In this document: positions 1 through 7,837 of the stretch, piece by piece
How positions within the stretch are numbered: position 1 is the stretch's first letter
How the letters are laid out: each line of letters begins with the position of its first letter
Assembly: GCA_947449875.1 (NCBI GenBank)
Contig: CANFSY010000010.1
Location: 1-41,724 of the forward strand
Source: Paracoccaceae bacterium
Lineage (GTDB): Bacteria > Pseudomonadota > Alphaproteobacteria > Rhodobacterales > Rhodobacteraceae
Direction: 5' to 3'
Length of the DNA stretch: 41,724 bases
Notes under the pieces: model-generated
Told to the model about the DNA's origin: nothing
The model's database searches: none
What the model saw: the letters and a program-made list of their open reading frames with translations, nothing else
Made by a program: the position numbers and the translations under genes

Positions 1-71
1 GGATCTTGGACCTGTCGCCCTTTAAGGCCAAAGCCACGCTCCAAGGCGCCTTTGACGAGGCTTTCGCATGA
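1..71 (+). CDS. ccmA: CcmA, haem exporter ATPase (3' end only)
   Basis: Only the last 22 codons are inside the window. They end in TGA at 69-71, and this stop overlaps the ATG of ccmB at 68. The residues read ...LDLSPFKAKATLQGAFDEAF and so on, which suits the extreme C-terminus of CcmA. The assignment rests mainly on position: the next four genes are ccmB, ccmC, ccmD and ccmG in the standard order. CcmA is the cytoplasmic ATPase that, with CcmB, drives release of holo-CcmE during cytochrome c maturation. No ATP-binding motif lies in the visible part. Confidence 0.75.
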   Translation, partial: ILDLSPFKAKATLQGAFDEAFA

Positions 72-724
72 TCGCCCTGTTGCAGCGTGACCTGCGGCTG
101 GCCCTGCGGGCAGGTGGCGGCTTTGGGCTGGGGCTGGCGTTTTTCTTGATGGTGGCGGTGCTGGTGCCACTTGGTGTGGGGCCAGAAGGCGCGCTTTTGT
201 CGCGCATTGCGCCGGGGATTTTATGGGTCGGCGCGCTGTTGGCCTGCCTTTTGTCGCTGGACCGGATGTTTGCACTGGATTTCGAAGATGGTGCGCTGGA
301 TTTGATGGCCGTCTCTCCCCTGCCGCTGGAGGGGGTGGTGGCGATGAAAGCCTTGGCACATTGGCTGGTCACAGGGCTGCCCCTGGTGGTGATCGCGCCG
401 GTGCTGGGAGTGCTGTTAAGCCTGCCGTCGGGGGGCTATGTTTGGCTGCTGGCGTCGTTGATGCTGGGCTCGCCCGCCTTGTCGCTGATCGGGGGGTTCG
501 GGGCCGCTTTGACAGTGGGGTTAAAGCGGGGCGGGCTGATCTTGTCTTTGATCGTGCTGCCCATGTATGTGCCCACGTTGATCTTCGGGGCCGAAGCGGT
601 GCGGCGCGGCGCTGTGGGGGCAGAGGCGATGGTGCCCTTGTTGCTTTTGGCCGCCATCAGCTTAGGGTCGGCGGCGATCTTGCCTTTCGCCGCCGCCGCC
701 GCCTTGCGCGCCAATCTGAAGTGA
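68..724 (+). CDS. ccmB: CcmB, haem exporter permease
   Basis: A 218-residue, strongly hydrophobic protein with about six membrane segments, matching the usual CcmB length of about 220. The N-terminus (MIALLQRDLRLALRAGG) and the central stretch FEDGALDLMAVSPLPLEG resemble CcmB, in which a conserved loop follows the second membrane segment. It is the inner-membrane permease of the CcmAB transporter, which works with CcmC, CcmD and CcmE to deliver haem to periplasmic apocytochromes c. It overlaps the ccmA stop by a few bases, implying translational coupling, and is followed by ccmC after a short gap. Confidence 0.93.
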   Translation: MIALLQRDLRLALRAGGGFGLGLAFFLMVAVLVPLGVGPEGALLSRIAPGILWVGALLACLLSLDRMFALDFEDGALDLMAVSPLPLEGVVAMKALAHWLVTGLPLVVIAPVLGVLLSLPSGGYVWLLASLMLGSPALSLIGGFGAALTVGLKRGGLILSLIVLPMYVPTLIFGAEAVRRGAVGAEAMVPLLLLAAISLGSAAILPFAAAAALRANLK

Positions 725-779
725 CGGTTTGACGCGGTTGTGATTTGTAATGCCAAAGCCCATTGGGCAAGGACGGGAT

Positions 780-1511
780 ATGTCGATCTGGGAATATGCC
801 AACCCGAAAAAGTTCATGCAAACCTCGTCTTGGGCCTTGCCTTGGGTGTCGGGGTTGGCGGTGGTTTTGTTGGCGGTGGGGCTGGTCTGGGGATTTTTCT
901 TCACGCCAGAGGATTATAAGCAAGGCTCGACCGTTAAAATCATCTATCTGCACGTGCCCAGTGCCATGATGGCGGTGTCGGCGTGGTTTATGATGCTCGC
1001 GGGATCGTTGATCTGGCTGATCCGGCGGCACCATGTCAGCGCCTTGGCGGCCAAGGCGGCGGCTCCGGTGGGGTTGACGTTCACGGTGATCGGGTTGGTG
1101 ACGGGGGCGATTTGGGGCCAGCCGATGTGGGGCACGTGGTGGGCGTGGGATCCGCGCTTGACCTCGTTTTTGATCCTTGGGCTGTTCTATCTGGGCTATA
1201 TTGCGCTCTGGGCTGCGGTGGAAGATGCCGACACGGCGGCGGATTTGACATCGGTTTTGTGCATCGTCGGATCGGTCTTTGCGTTCTTGTCGCGCTATGC
1301 GGTGCTGTTTTGGAACCAAGGCCTGCATCAAGGGGCCTCGCTGAGTGTGGATTCCGAACAGCATGTATCCGATATCTATGCCTTTCCGCTGTGGACCTGT
1401 ATCGCGGGATTTGTTGTCTTGTTTGTGACCTTGGTGTTGCTGCGCACGCGAACCGAAATCAGGTCGCGCCGGATCAGGGCTTTGATGGCGCGCGAAAGGG
1501 CAGGGGCATGA
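780..1511 (+). CDS. ccmC: CcmC, haem lyase/haem handling protein
   Basis: CcmC places haem on CcmE at the outer face of the inner membrane. The 243-residue product has about six membrane helices and the tryptophan-rich signature (WGTWWAWDPRLTS, residues 118-130) that binds haem. Candidate axial histidines lie on both sides, in YLHVPSA (His58) and GLHQG (His183). An upstream in-frame ATG at 750 would add ten residues. I prefer 780 because AAGGA at 769-773 is correctly spaced, the N-terminus MSIWEYANPKKFM is typical, and the length fits the family. The last codons overlap ccmD by ATGA at 1508-1511. Confidence 0.95.
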   Translation: MSIWEYANPKKFMQTSSWALPWVSGLAVVLLAVGLVWGFFFTPEDYKQGSTVKIIYLHVPSAMMAVSAWFMMLAGSLIWLIRRHHVSALAAKAAAPVGLTFTVIGLVTGAIWGQPMWGTWWAWDPRLTSFLILGLFYLGYIALWAAVEDADTAADLTSVLCIVGSVFAFLSRYAVLFWNQGLHQGASLSVDSEQHVSDIYAFPLWTCIAGFVVLFVTLVLLRTRTEIRSRRIRALMARERAGA

Positions 1512-1666
1512 TGCCGGATTTGGGGAAATATGCAGGCACGGTGCTGACTGCTTACGGGGCGGCGATTGCGCTGCTGGTGGTTTTGGTCGCCGTGACCCTG
1601 TGGCAGGGCGCCAGAACAAAGCGCCAGCTGGCCGAGATAGAGGGCCGTTTGGCCAAAGGAGACTAA
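1508..1666 (+). CDS. ccmD: CcmD, small haem exporter accessory protein
   Basis: A 52-residue protein with one membrane helix (about residues 9-33) and a charged, helical C-terminal tail (ARTKRQLAEIEGRLAKGD). This is the standard size and shape of CcmD, the small protein that binds CcmC and CcmE and is needed to release holo-CcmE. Its ATG overlaps the ccmC stop in an ATGA, and its TAA at 1664-1666 directly abuts the ccmG ATG. A second ATG directly follows the first, so the start could be one codon later. The position between ccmC and ccmG makes the call secure despite low sequence conservation. Confidence 0.92.
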   Translation: MMPDLGKYAGTVLTAYGAAIALLVVLVAVTLWQGARTKRQLAEIEGRLAKGD

Positions 1667-2194
1667 ATGGCATTTCGTCCGCTGATCCTGCTGCCCTTGG
1701 CGGTTTTTGCGCTGTTTGGCTATCTGGCCTATCAGGGCATGCAAAAGGGCGACCAGCCTTTGCCCTCGATGATGGAGGGGCATGACGCAGCGCCTGTGCG
1801 GGTGACGCCTTTGGGCGAGGCTGCGCCGTTCACTGATGCAGATTTGCGCGCACCGGGCCTGAAGCTGGTGAATTTTTGGGCCAGTTGGTGCGAACCCTGT
1901 CGAGCCGAGCACCCTATGCTAGAGTTGCTGCAAAAAGAAGGCGTTGTGATTTACGGGGTGAATTACAAAGATACGGCCGAAGCCTCTGGCAAGTTTTTGG
2001 CCGAGATGGGCAATCCCTATACCAAGATCGGGGCCGATTCGGGGATGATGGCCTTGGATTGGGGGGTGTACGGTGTGCCGGAAACCTATGTGATCAATGG
2101 GCAGGGCGTGGTGGTTTTGCGCTTGGCGGGGCCGATCACGGCGGGGAATTTGGAAAGCCAATTGCGCCCGGCGATGGTGAAGGCGGCGCAGTAA
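1667..2194 (+). CDS. ccmG: CcmG/DsbE, thiol:disulfide interchange protein
   Basis: A 175-residue thioredoxin-fold protein anchored by an N-terminal membrane helix (residues 5-23) with the soluble domain in the periplasm. The active site reads FWASWCEPCRAEHP, with Cys75 and Cys78 as the redox pair. The cis-proline loop GVPETYVI and the acidic insertion after the active-site helix are as expected for CcmG. It reduces the apocytochrome c CXXCH cysteines before haem attachment. It is the last gene of this ccm block; ccmE, ccmF and ccmH are not in the window. Confidence 0.95.
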   Translation: MAFRPLILLPLAVFALFGYLAYQGMQKGDQPLPSMMEGHDAAPVRVTPLGEAAPFTDADLRAPGLKLVNFWASWCEPCRAEHPMLELLQKEGVVIYGVNYKDTAEASGKFLAEMGNPYTKIGADSGMMALDWGVYGVPETYVINGQGVVVLRLAGPITAGNLESQLRPAMVKAAQ

Positions 2195-2195
2195 C

Positions 2196-2293
2196 GGATT
2201 TTCTGCGAAAATCCTTGGGGACGAATTTTCTGCGAAAATTCATTTAGGGATTTTTCGCAGAAAAATCGTTTCCAGAGTTTTCGCAGAAAACTC
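2196..2293. repeat. Array of four 19-nt hairpins in a convergent gap
   Basis: Four perfect hairpins, each with an 8-bp stem and 3-base loop, occupy 2196-2214, 2223-2241, 2249-2267 and 2275-2293, a period of 26-27 bp. The first two have loop TGC and the last two GCA, so the set is itself arranged as an inverted pair of pairs. All share the core TTTTC-loop-GAAAA. The outer stem bases differ between units but remain paired (GG/CC, GA/TC, GAT/ATC, GAG/CTC). They fill nearly all of the gap between the ends of ccmG and the opposing gene, so a bidirectional terminator or mRNA-end protector is the likeliest role. Confidence 0.85.
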
Positions 2294-2297
2294 GGTC

Positions 2298-2525
2298 TTA
2301 AAAGCGTATGGTGACAGGGGCGGAGTCGCAGATCACCACCAACTGGGTTCCCGCTTCGATCAAATGAAACCCCCGCGCCCGTACGGCACGCTCGAACCGA
2401 TCCAGCCCGATTTCGGTTTCCACCCAAACGCGCGATCGACGCACGACACCGCGTGAAGTCACAGCCTTGGCTGCAAAAATCTGGCCCAGCCAGAAGTCAG
2501 GATTGGTTTGGCGTATCGTATCCAT
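2298..2525 (-). CDS. Conserved-looking hypothetical protein, 75 aa
   Basis: A 75-residue soluble protein reading MDTIRQTNPDFWLGQIFAAK at the start, then a basic stretch (SRGVVRRSRVWVETEIG) and a hydrophobic C-terminus (TQLVVICDSAPVTIRF). I recognise no domain. It follows the pterin-binding methyltransferase gene on the same strand after 35 bases and so may be the last gene of the one-carbon cluster. The putative product has no signal peptide or membrane helix. Composition and codon use match neighbouring chromosomal genes, which supports it being real. Confidence 0.6.
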   Translation of the reverse strand: MDTIRQTNPDFWLGQIFAAKAVTSRGVVRRSRVWVETEIGLDRFERAVRARGFHLIEAGTQLVVICDSAPVTIRF

Positions 2526-2560
2526 GGGGCGGAATTTACCGCCCCATGGTTAAAGATTGG

Positions 2561-3544
2561 TTACTCCGAGCGCGCGCGACGCCCGCCGCGCCGACCAGAA
2601 GTGGCGGCCGATGCCGCGGCCGACGCCTCGGCAAAGGTGGCACCCGCTTCCACGGCTTCCAGCACCTTGGCAAAGCGGATCCATTCGCCGCCGTTGGCAT
2701 CATGGTTCATCAGGAAGTTGGCGGCGCGAATCGCCTCCATCTCGGCCTGACGCACGGGATTCATGATGGCGGAAGTCATACCAGCAGTGATGGCCATCGG
2801 CAGGAAGGCGGCGTTGATGCCGTGGCGCTGCGGCAGGCCGAAGCTGATGTTTGACGCCCCGCATGTGGTGTTCACACCCAATTCCTCGCGCAGGCGGCGC
2901 ACCAGCGCAAACACCTGCTGTCCGGCAGAACCCATCGCCCCCACGGGCATGACCAGCGGGTCGACCACGATATCATGAGCAGGAATGCCAAAGTCTGCAG
3001 CGCGTTGGACGATCTTTTTGGCCACAGCAAAGCGCACGTCAGGGTCTTGCGAAATGCCGGTGTCGTCATTCGAAATGGCCACAACCGGCACGTTGTACTT
3101 TTTGACCAAGGGCAGGATGCGTTCCAGACGCTCTTCCTCACCGGTCACGGAATTGAGCAGCGGGCGACCTTCGCAGGCCAAAAGCCCGGCTTCCAGCGCG
3201 GCGGGCACCGACGAATCGATGCACAGCGGCACATCGACCACGCCTTGGATGATTTCGATCAAAGCCTTCATCAGCGGCGGTTCGGTGAAGTTGTTGTCGG
3301 CATAGCGAGGATCGACGGCCATTTTGTTGGTGAAAACCGCGCCAGAGTTCACATCAAGGATCGTCGCGCCACAGGCGACCTGTTCCAGAGCGTCTTTGAG
3401 AACAGTGTCGAAATTGTCCATCTCCAGCTCGGCGGCCAGTTTCTTGCGGCCGGTGGGGTTGATACGCTCGCCGATCACACAAAAGGGCTCATCAAAGCCG
3501 ATGATCACGGTTTTGGTTTTGGATTCTACAACGGTACGGGTCAT
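2561..3544 (-). CDS. Pterin-binding methyltransferase (DHPS/MetH-type domain)
   Basis: A 327-residue TIM-barrel protein of the pterin-binding family. Visible family motifs are GERINPTGRKKLAAEL, TILDVNSGAVF, PLCIDSSVPAALEAG, NSVTGEEERL and DPLVMPVGA, the layout of the methyltetrahydrofolate-binding domain of MetH and of AcsE-type methyltransferases. It would move the methyl group of methyl-tetrahydrofolate to or from a corrinoid protein. The start at 3544 is chosen because AGGAC precedes it at good spacing; a 21-residue upstream extension is basic and low in complexity. The C-terminus is Ala/Arg-rich (about residues 295-327). The adjacent MetF-like gene fits a split, B12-dependent methionine synthase or a demethylation pathway. 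Homocysteine-binding and corrinoid modules are not in the window. Confidence 0.88.
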   Translation of the reverse strand: MTRTVVESKTKTVIIGFDEPFCVIGERINPTGRKKLAAELEMDNFDTVLKDALEQVACGATILDVNSGAVFTNKMAVDPRYADNNFTEPPLMKALIEIIQGVVDVPLCIDSSVPAALEAGLLACEGRPLLNSVTGEEERLERILPLVKKYNVPVVAISNDDTGISQDPDVRFAVAKKIVQRAADFGIPAHDIVVDPLVMPVGAMGSAGQQVFALVRRLREELGVNTTCGASNISFGLPQRHGINAAFLPMAITAGMTSAIMNPVRQAEMEAIRAANFLMNHDANGGEWIRFAKVLEAVEAGATFAEASAAASAATSGRRGGRRARSE

Positions 3545-3558
3545 GGTCAAACGTCCTT

Positions 3559-4470
3559 TTACGCGGTCACAGGCAGGCCTGCGGCGCCGCCGTTGTCTGT
3601 TACCCATTGGGCATTGGTTTTGATGCCGCCCAAGGGGAAGAAATGCACCTGTTCGATGTTAAAGCCCGGCGTTGCGGCTTTGTGGGTGGCCAGATCGCCC
3701 GCCACTTCGGTGGGTTCGTAGGGCAAAAGCAGTTTGGTGACATCCATCGCGCGCTTTTGCAGCACGCGCAGCGACGGGCCAACCCCGCAGGCGATGGCGA
3801 ATTTGATCAGGGTTTGCAGCTTGGCAGGGCCTGCGATGCCGATGTGGATGGGCATGGAAATGCCGGCCTCAGAAAGCTTGTTCGCCCATGCGATCACAGG
3901 GTCGGCTTCAAAGCAAAACTGGGTGGCGATGGCGAATTTGGCGTCAGAGCGGTTGGCGAAATCTTGCTTCCACGCCAAGGCCTGCATGATGACCGTGTCG
4001 CCGTCTTTGTCGATGTCTTTGTTGCCTTCGGGATGGCCTGCCACGTGCAACCGGTCAAACCCGTCAAACAAGCCGCTTTCCAACAGCTGCATCGACGCAT
4101 GGAAATCGCCGTGCGGCTGGGTCACGCCGCCCGCCAACAGCAGGGCCTGGCGTACGTTCGCCTCGCCCTGATAGCGTGCGATCCAATCGGCCAGCGTCGC
4201 CTTGTCTTTGATGATGCGCGCGGGAAAGTGCGGCATCACGTCAAAGCCCTCGCCCGCGATGCGCTTGGCGGTGGCAACCATGTCTTCGATGGGCGTGCCT
4301 TCGATATGGGCGATGTAGACGCGCGTGCCTTTGGGCAGGATGGCGCGGAAATCTTCGATTTTCTCGGCGGTGCGGGGCATCACCTCGATCGAATAGCCTT
4401 GCAAAAAGGCTTCCAGATCGGCGGAGGATGCCGCAGGGGCCGCATCGCGGCGAAAGTTGAACAGGGCCAT
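3559..4470 (-). CDS. Methylenetetrahydrofolate reductase-like protein
   Basis: A 303-residue protein with the motif order of the MetF TIM barrel: IEVMPRTAEK near residue 28, the cofactor-loop region ALLLAGGVTQPHGDF, LHVAGHPEGNKD, IATQFCFEADPVIAW and PIHIGIAGPAK. MetF reduces 5,10-methylene-THF to 5-methyl-THF using FAD. Several classical MetF motifs are altered, so this is a divergent family member and may have a related flavin or folate role. The start at 4470 has AAAGGA upstream (reading the minus strand). It precedes the methyltransferase gene by 14 bases, suggesting co-transcription and passing of methyl-THF from one enzyme to the next. Confidence 0.82.
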   Translation of the reverse strand: MALFNFRRDAAPAASSADLEAFLQGYSIEVMPRTAEKIEDFRAILPKGTRVYIAHIEGTPIEDMVATAKRIAGEGFDVMPHFPARIIKDKATLADWIARYQGEANVRQALLLAGGVTQPHGDFHASMQLLESGLFDGFDRLHVAGHPEGNKDIDKDGDTVIMQALAWKQDFANRSDAKFAIATQFCFEADPVIAWANKLSEAGISMPIHIGIAGPAKLQTLIKFAIACGVGPSLRVLQKRAMDVTKLLLPYEPTEVAGDLATHKAATPGFNIEQVHFFPLGGIKTNAQWVTDNGGAAGLPVTA

Positions 4471-4486
4471 GATCTTGTCCTTTGCG

Positions 4487-4789
4487 TCAGGCGTTTGCCC
4501 AGCCGTCGGCGGCGATGAGGGATTTAAGGCGTTCGGTGTCATAAGTCGCTTCGATCTGGGCGGCTTGGGCTTGGGCCACCTCCATCTGCTCGCCTTCGAC
4601 CACGAAAGGGTCAGCTTTGCGCCATTCGGCCAAATAGGCATCGGCATCCTTGGCGCCGATTTTCATCGCACAGCGGTCAATGGCTTGTTCAAAGCGTTCG
4701 GTCAGCTTGACCTTGGCGGCGGCGCGGCCCTTGCCGACGATGATCTGGGCGGGAATATCGCGCCAGTAAACGATGATAACGTCGGGCAT
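4487..4789 (-). CDS. Small 'virulence factor' family protein in one-carbon cluster
   Basis: A 100-residue protein beginning MPDVIIVYWRDIPAQIIVGK, with the rest largely helical and acidic. From memory it resembles the small family labelled 'virulence factor' (PF13769) found beside MetF-like and corrinoid methyltransferase genes in Rhodobacterales. The label does not reflect a known function. It is first in the minus-strand cluster, 16 bases before the MetF-like gene, so a role in corrinoid/folate methyl transfer is more likely than virulence. It has no membrane segment or signal peptide. The region upstream (4790-4973) should hold the divergent promoters for this cluster and ppx. Confidence 0.7.
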   Translation of the reverse strand: MPDVIIVYWRDIPAQIIVGKGRAAAKVKLTERFEQAIDRCAMKIGAKDADAYLAEWRKADPFVVEGEQMEVAQAQAAQIEATYDTERLKSLIAADGWANA

Positions 4790-4973
4790 GAGTGTGATTC
4801 CGATCTAAGGGCTGCGACCCCTGTGTAGCGCCAATTTGCGACAGGCGATGCCGGATTTCGACACCGCGCGGCGTGGATGCGACGGGCTTTGCCCCGGCCC
4901 AAGGGCTGATTGCGGGCTTGAGACTGGCAGGCTTCGGGTTTAGGGTAGGGTCAACCAAAGATGGAGGGCGGCG

Positions 4974-6110
4974 ATGGCGCCCCAGCGTCCCCGGGGGGCG
5001 GACGCAAACGAGCTGAAGGTTGACCCTGTGTCGGGGACCCTTTTGCCCGAACAGTCTGCGCCCTTACCGACCGGATCCGGCCAGCTTTATGCTGCGCTGG
5101 ATTTGGGAACAAATTCGTGCCGTATGCTGATTGCCCAACCCAAGGGCAGTCAGTTTTTGGTCGTCGACAGCTTTTCCAAGACCGTGCAACTGGGCGCGGG
5201 GCTGGAAGCCTCGGGCAAATTGTCGCGGGCGTCGATGAACCGTACCGTTCAGGCGTTGCGGATTTGTGAAAAGAAAATTGAAAAGCACGGCGTCACACGG
5301 ATGCGGTTGGTGGCTACCGAAGCGTGCCGGCGTGCCAGCAATTCGAAGGAATTCATCAAACAAGTGCGCCGCGAAACCGGTCTGACGATTGAGATCATCG
5401 GATCAGAGGAAGAGGCACGCTTGGCGGTGATTTCCTGTGCGCCCTTGGTGCGGGCGGCGTCTGAGCAGCTTTTGATTGTCGATATCGGCGGCGGGTCGAC
5501 GGAACTGGTCTGGATCGACCTGTCCAAGGTTGATCCGGCGGATCGGCCCAAGTCGATCATGCGCCTGTCCTCGGGCTTTGATCGGCAGGGTTTGGGCGAT
5601 GCGCGGGTGGTGGATTGGATTTCGGTGCCCTTGGGGGTGGCCACGCTGAAAGACCAGTTTATTGATGTCGAAGACGACTCGGCCCGATTTGCGCTGATGT
5701 CGTGGTTTTTCGAAGAAAGCCTTGCGACCTTTTCACCCGCCACGGTGGCACAACCGCGCAAGGGGTTTCAGATCATCGGCACCTCGGGCACGGTGACGAC
5801 GGTTGCGGCGTCATTTCTGGGCCTTCGGCGCTATGATCGGGCGAAAGTGGATGGCTTGGTGATGTCGTCTGACCAAATCGACCTTGTCATCCGCGAGTAT
5901 CTGGCGCTTGGTCCGGAAGGACGCAGAACTGACCCGCGCATCGGGCGTGACCGGCACACGCTGATCATGTCAGGGGCGGCGATTTTGCAGGCCTTGATGC
6001 GCATTTGGCCGACCGATCAGCTGTCTGTGGCGGATCGCGGGCTGCGCGAGGGGCTTTTATACGCACAAATGACCGCCGATGGCGTGTTGGGAGACGGACC
6101 TTTTGCATGA
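4974..6110 (+). CDS. ppx: Ppx/GppA family phosphatase (exopolyphosphatase)
   Basis: A 378-residue member of the ASKHA (actin-like) phosphatases. The N-terminal phosphate loop is [15 protein letters not shown] (about residues 41-55), a second loop is [14 protein letters not shown] (about 166-179), and [15 protein letters not shown] marks the C-terminal half-domain. The family hydrolyses polyphosphate or guanosine pentaphosphate; the sequence alone does not decide between Ppx and GppA. It lacks the long C-terminal HD-like domain of the E. coli enzymes, as is usual for the short alphaproteobacterial form. About 35 N-terminal residues precede the fold and look disordered, so a later start is possible. 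Its TGA overlaps the rlmE ATG. Confidence 0.88.
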   Translation: MAPQRPRGADANELKVDPVSGTLLPEQSAPLPTGSGQLYAALDLGTNSCRMLIAQPKGSQFLVVDSFSKTVQLGAGLEASGKLSRASMNRTVQALRICEKKIEKHGVTRMRLVATEACRRASNSKEFIKQVRRETGLTIEIIGSEEEARLAVISCAPLVRAASEQLLIVDIGGGSTELVWIDLSKVDPADRPKSIMRLSSGFDRQGLGDARVVDWISVPLGVATLKDQFIDVEDDSARFALMSWFFEESLATFSPATVAQPRKGFQIIGTSGTVTTVAASFLGLRRYDRAKVDGLVMSSDQIDLVIREYLALGPEGRRTDPRIGRDRHTLIMSGAAILQALMRIWPTDQLSVADRGLREGLLYAQMTADGVLGDGPFA

Positions 6111-6847
6111 CTGAAACGAATGACTCCGGCCGTGGGCGGCGCGATTTGCGGATCAAGGTCAAGACGGCCAAGGGCAGGAAACTGTCCTCGACCCTCTGGC
6201 TGGAACGGCAGTTGAATGACCCTTATGTCACCAAAGCCAAGCGCGAAGGGTATCGCGGGCGGGCGGCCTATAAGATCATGGAGCTGGATGATAAATACGG
6301 CTTCTTAAAACCCGGGGCGCGGGTGGTTGATCTGGGCTGCGCGCCGGGGGGCTGGTGTCAGGTGGCGGTGCCGCGTGTCAATGCCTTGGGCGAAAAGGGC
6401 AATAAGCCCATTGGCACGGTCTTGGGGATTGATCTGCAAGAGATCGAACCGATTGCCGGATGCGAATTGCACCAGCTGGATTTTCTGGCCGACGATGCCG
6501 ACGCGCTGGTGAAAGGCTGGCTTGGGGGCAAGGCCGATGTGGTGATGTCGGATATGGCGGCCTCCGCCTCGGGGCATAAGGGCACGGACCATTTGCGCAT
6601 CATCGCCTTGGTTGAGGCGGCTTTGGCCTTTGCTTTTGATGTGTTGGAAGAAGACGGCACCTTTGTCGCCAAGGTTTTGGCGGGCGGGGCGGAATTGCAG
6701 ATGCAAAACCAGCTCAAAAAGGCCTTTCGCAAAGTGGCCAATGTGAAACCGCCTGCCAGCCGCGCTGATTCGTCGGAAAAGTTTGTCGTGGCCCAAGGGT
6801 TTCGCGGGGTGAAGGCGGCCGATGACGACGATCCGCGCAACTCTTAA
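6107..6847 (+). CDS. rlmE: RlmE/FtsJ, 23S rRNA 2'-O-methyltransferase
   Basis: A 246-residue enzyme that methylates the ribose of U2552 in the 23S rRNA A-loop, in the cytoplasm on the 50S subunit. The SAM site [10 protein letters not shown] is at about residues 74-83. The catalytic tetrad is visible: Lys56 (AAYKIMEL), Asp149 (VVMSDMAAS), Lys189 (FVAKVLAGG) and Glu224 (SSEKFVVA). A basic N-terminal extension of about 35 residues precedes the fold, as in other alphaproteobacterial RlmE. The ATG overlaps the ppx stop (ATGA), so the two are translationally coupled. A strong terminator follows. Confidence 0.95.
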   Translation: MTETNDSGRGRRDLRIKVKTAKGRKLSSTLWLERQLNDPYVTKAKREGYRGRAAYKIMELDDKYGFLKPGARVVDLGCAPGGWCQVAVPRVNALGEKGNKPIGTVLGIDLQEIEPIAGCELHQLDFLADDADALVKGWLGGKADVVMSDMAASASGHKGTDHLRIIALVEAALAFAFDVLEEDGTFVAKVLAGGAELQMQNQLKKAFRKVANVKPPASRADSSEKFVVAQGFRGVKAADDDDPRNS

Positions 6848-6872
6848 CCCGCTTGCCTGATTTGCCAAAAAG

Positions 6873-6900
6873 AAAGGGCACCAAAAGGTGCCCTTTTCTT
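6873..6900. terminator. Bidirectional terminator rlmE / DUF882 gene
   Basis: The stem GGGCACC (6876-6882) and GGTGCCC (6887-6893) closes an AAAA loop. It is flanked by an A-run on the left and TTTTCTTT on the right, so it can work for both converging genes. Confidence 0.9.
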
Positions 6901-6917
6901 TGCAGTGCTATCGCAGA

Positions 6918-7487
6918 TCAGCCCGCCCACGTGCGAACGGGGCCACAGTCCATATGAACGAAGTTGGAGTGGTAATAATGGCCTACGCCACCGGCGGCAC
7001 AAGCCTCGGCCGCTTTTGCCATTTGCTTGACGCTGCGCGATTTCAAGCGAAGGTCAGCCGCCTTTCCTTGGATATGCAAGGAATTGCGCGCAACGCCGTG
7101 CGATTCCGCACGCAACATGGCGTTGGTCTTCGGCGTGCGGTAGCCCGACAGCAACATATAGGGTTCGCTCACATCCAACAAATGGTGCGTCGCGGCGATG
7201 ATATCCATATTGTGCGGATTCATGTCGATGGACGAATCAACCCGAAGGTCGCGCATAAAATGGCTGATTTCTGCAACGACTTCGGGGATATATTCGCCGT
7301 CGACCCAGTAGATCGCATTCACCGTTTCACCCGATCGACCCGAGAACATATGCACCCGCCGCACATCGCCAGCCCCCTTTAACAGGCCGGCCGCTTTTGA
7401 AAATGTGGGGGCCGCAACAACGGTAGCGGCTGCAAAAATCCGCAGCAAACTGCGCCGCGATAGTCCTGCGTTTTCCGTTTGCATCAT
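6918..7487 (-). CDS. DUF882/YcbK-type peptidase (M15-like), Tat-exported
   Basis: A 189-residue exported protein. Residues 9-30 (LSRRSLLRIFAAATVVAAP) form a twin-arginine signal peptide. The mature part has the YcbK/DUF882 motifs: LSGYRTPKTNAML, NSLHIQGKAADLRL (zinc His and Asp) and NFVHMDCGPVRTW (zinc His). Members resemble D-Ala-D-Ala peptidases of family M15 and are thought to act on peptidoglycan. Start 7487 has AGGACG nine bases upstream; the ATG at 7484 is equally possible. It is divergent from the L,D-transpeptidase gene at 7838. In E. coli ycbK is next to ycbB (ldtD), so the pairing with a YcbB-type enzyme appears conserved and points to a shared cell-wall role. Confidence 0.88.
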   Translation of the reverse strand: MMQTENAGLSRRSLLRIFAAATVVAAPTFSKAAGLLKGAGDVRRVHMFSGRSGETVNAIYWVDGEYIPEVVAEISHFMRDLRVDSSIDMNPHNMDIIAATHHLLDVSEPYMLLSGYRTPKTNAMLRAESHGVARNSLHIQGKAADLRLKSRSVKQMAKAAEACAAGGVGHYYHSNFVHMDCGPVRTWAG

Positions 7488-7837
7488 TTGCGTGTTCGTC
7501 CTGTTGTCTTGGTCGTTTTGTCTGGATGACGGCTTGTCGTGGCAACCGTTCGTTTGTCGCTTGGGTTTCATGACACAAGTTTCCAAATGGCCCAACACTC
7601 AATGCAGGTGCCTTCACGGCCAATGGCACCGATCGGCAAGAATTCGCTGAAGTGAGCGGCAAGAACCTGCCGCCTTAGCGCGTTTGGGCCTATGTGGCGT
7701 TTGAGCGACAGGTTGGATATTCTGGAATGCCGGGGCACGGGGTTGGTTTGCAACAGGTGCCAAGTTCCGGTACGTTTCGGAAACTCAAGTAAAAAGCAGG
7801 GCTATGCTGCAAAATTGGGCAGCTTAAAGGATTTTGG
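7488..7837. other. Divergent intergenic region, DUF882 / ldt
   Basis: A 350-base region without a convincing gene. It must hold both divergent promoters, but I see no clear -35/-10 pair. Only a weak inverted repeat (TTCCG...CGGAA, about 7766-7783) stands out. AAAGGA precedes the transpeptidase start. Confidence 0.5.

Noticed and set aside
657-1673. Long open frame on the minus strand across ccmC
   Set aside because: It lies antisense to clear ccm genes and gives a basic, low-complexity Arg/Pro/His-rich product, as expected from GC-rich shadow frames.
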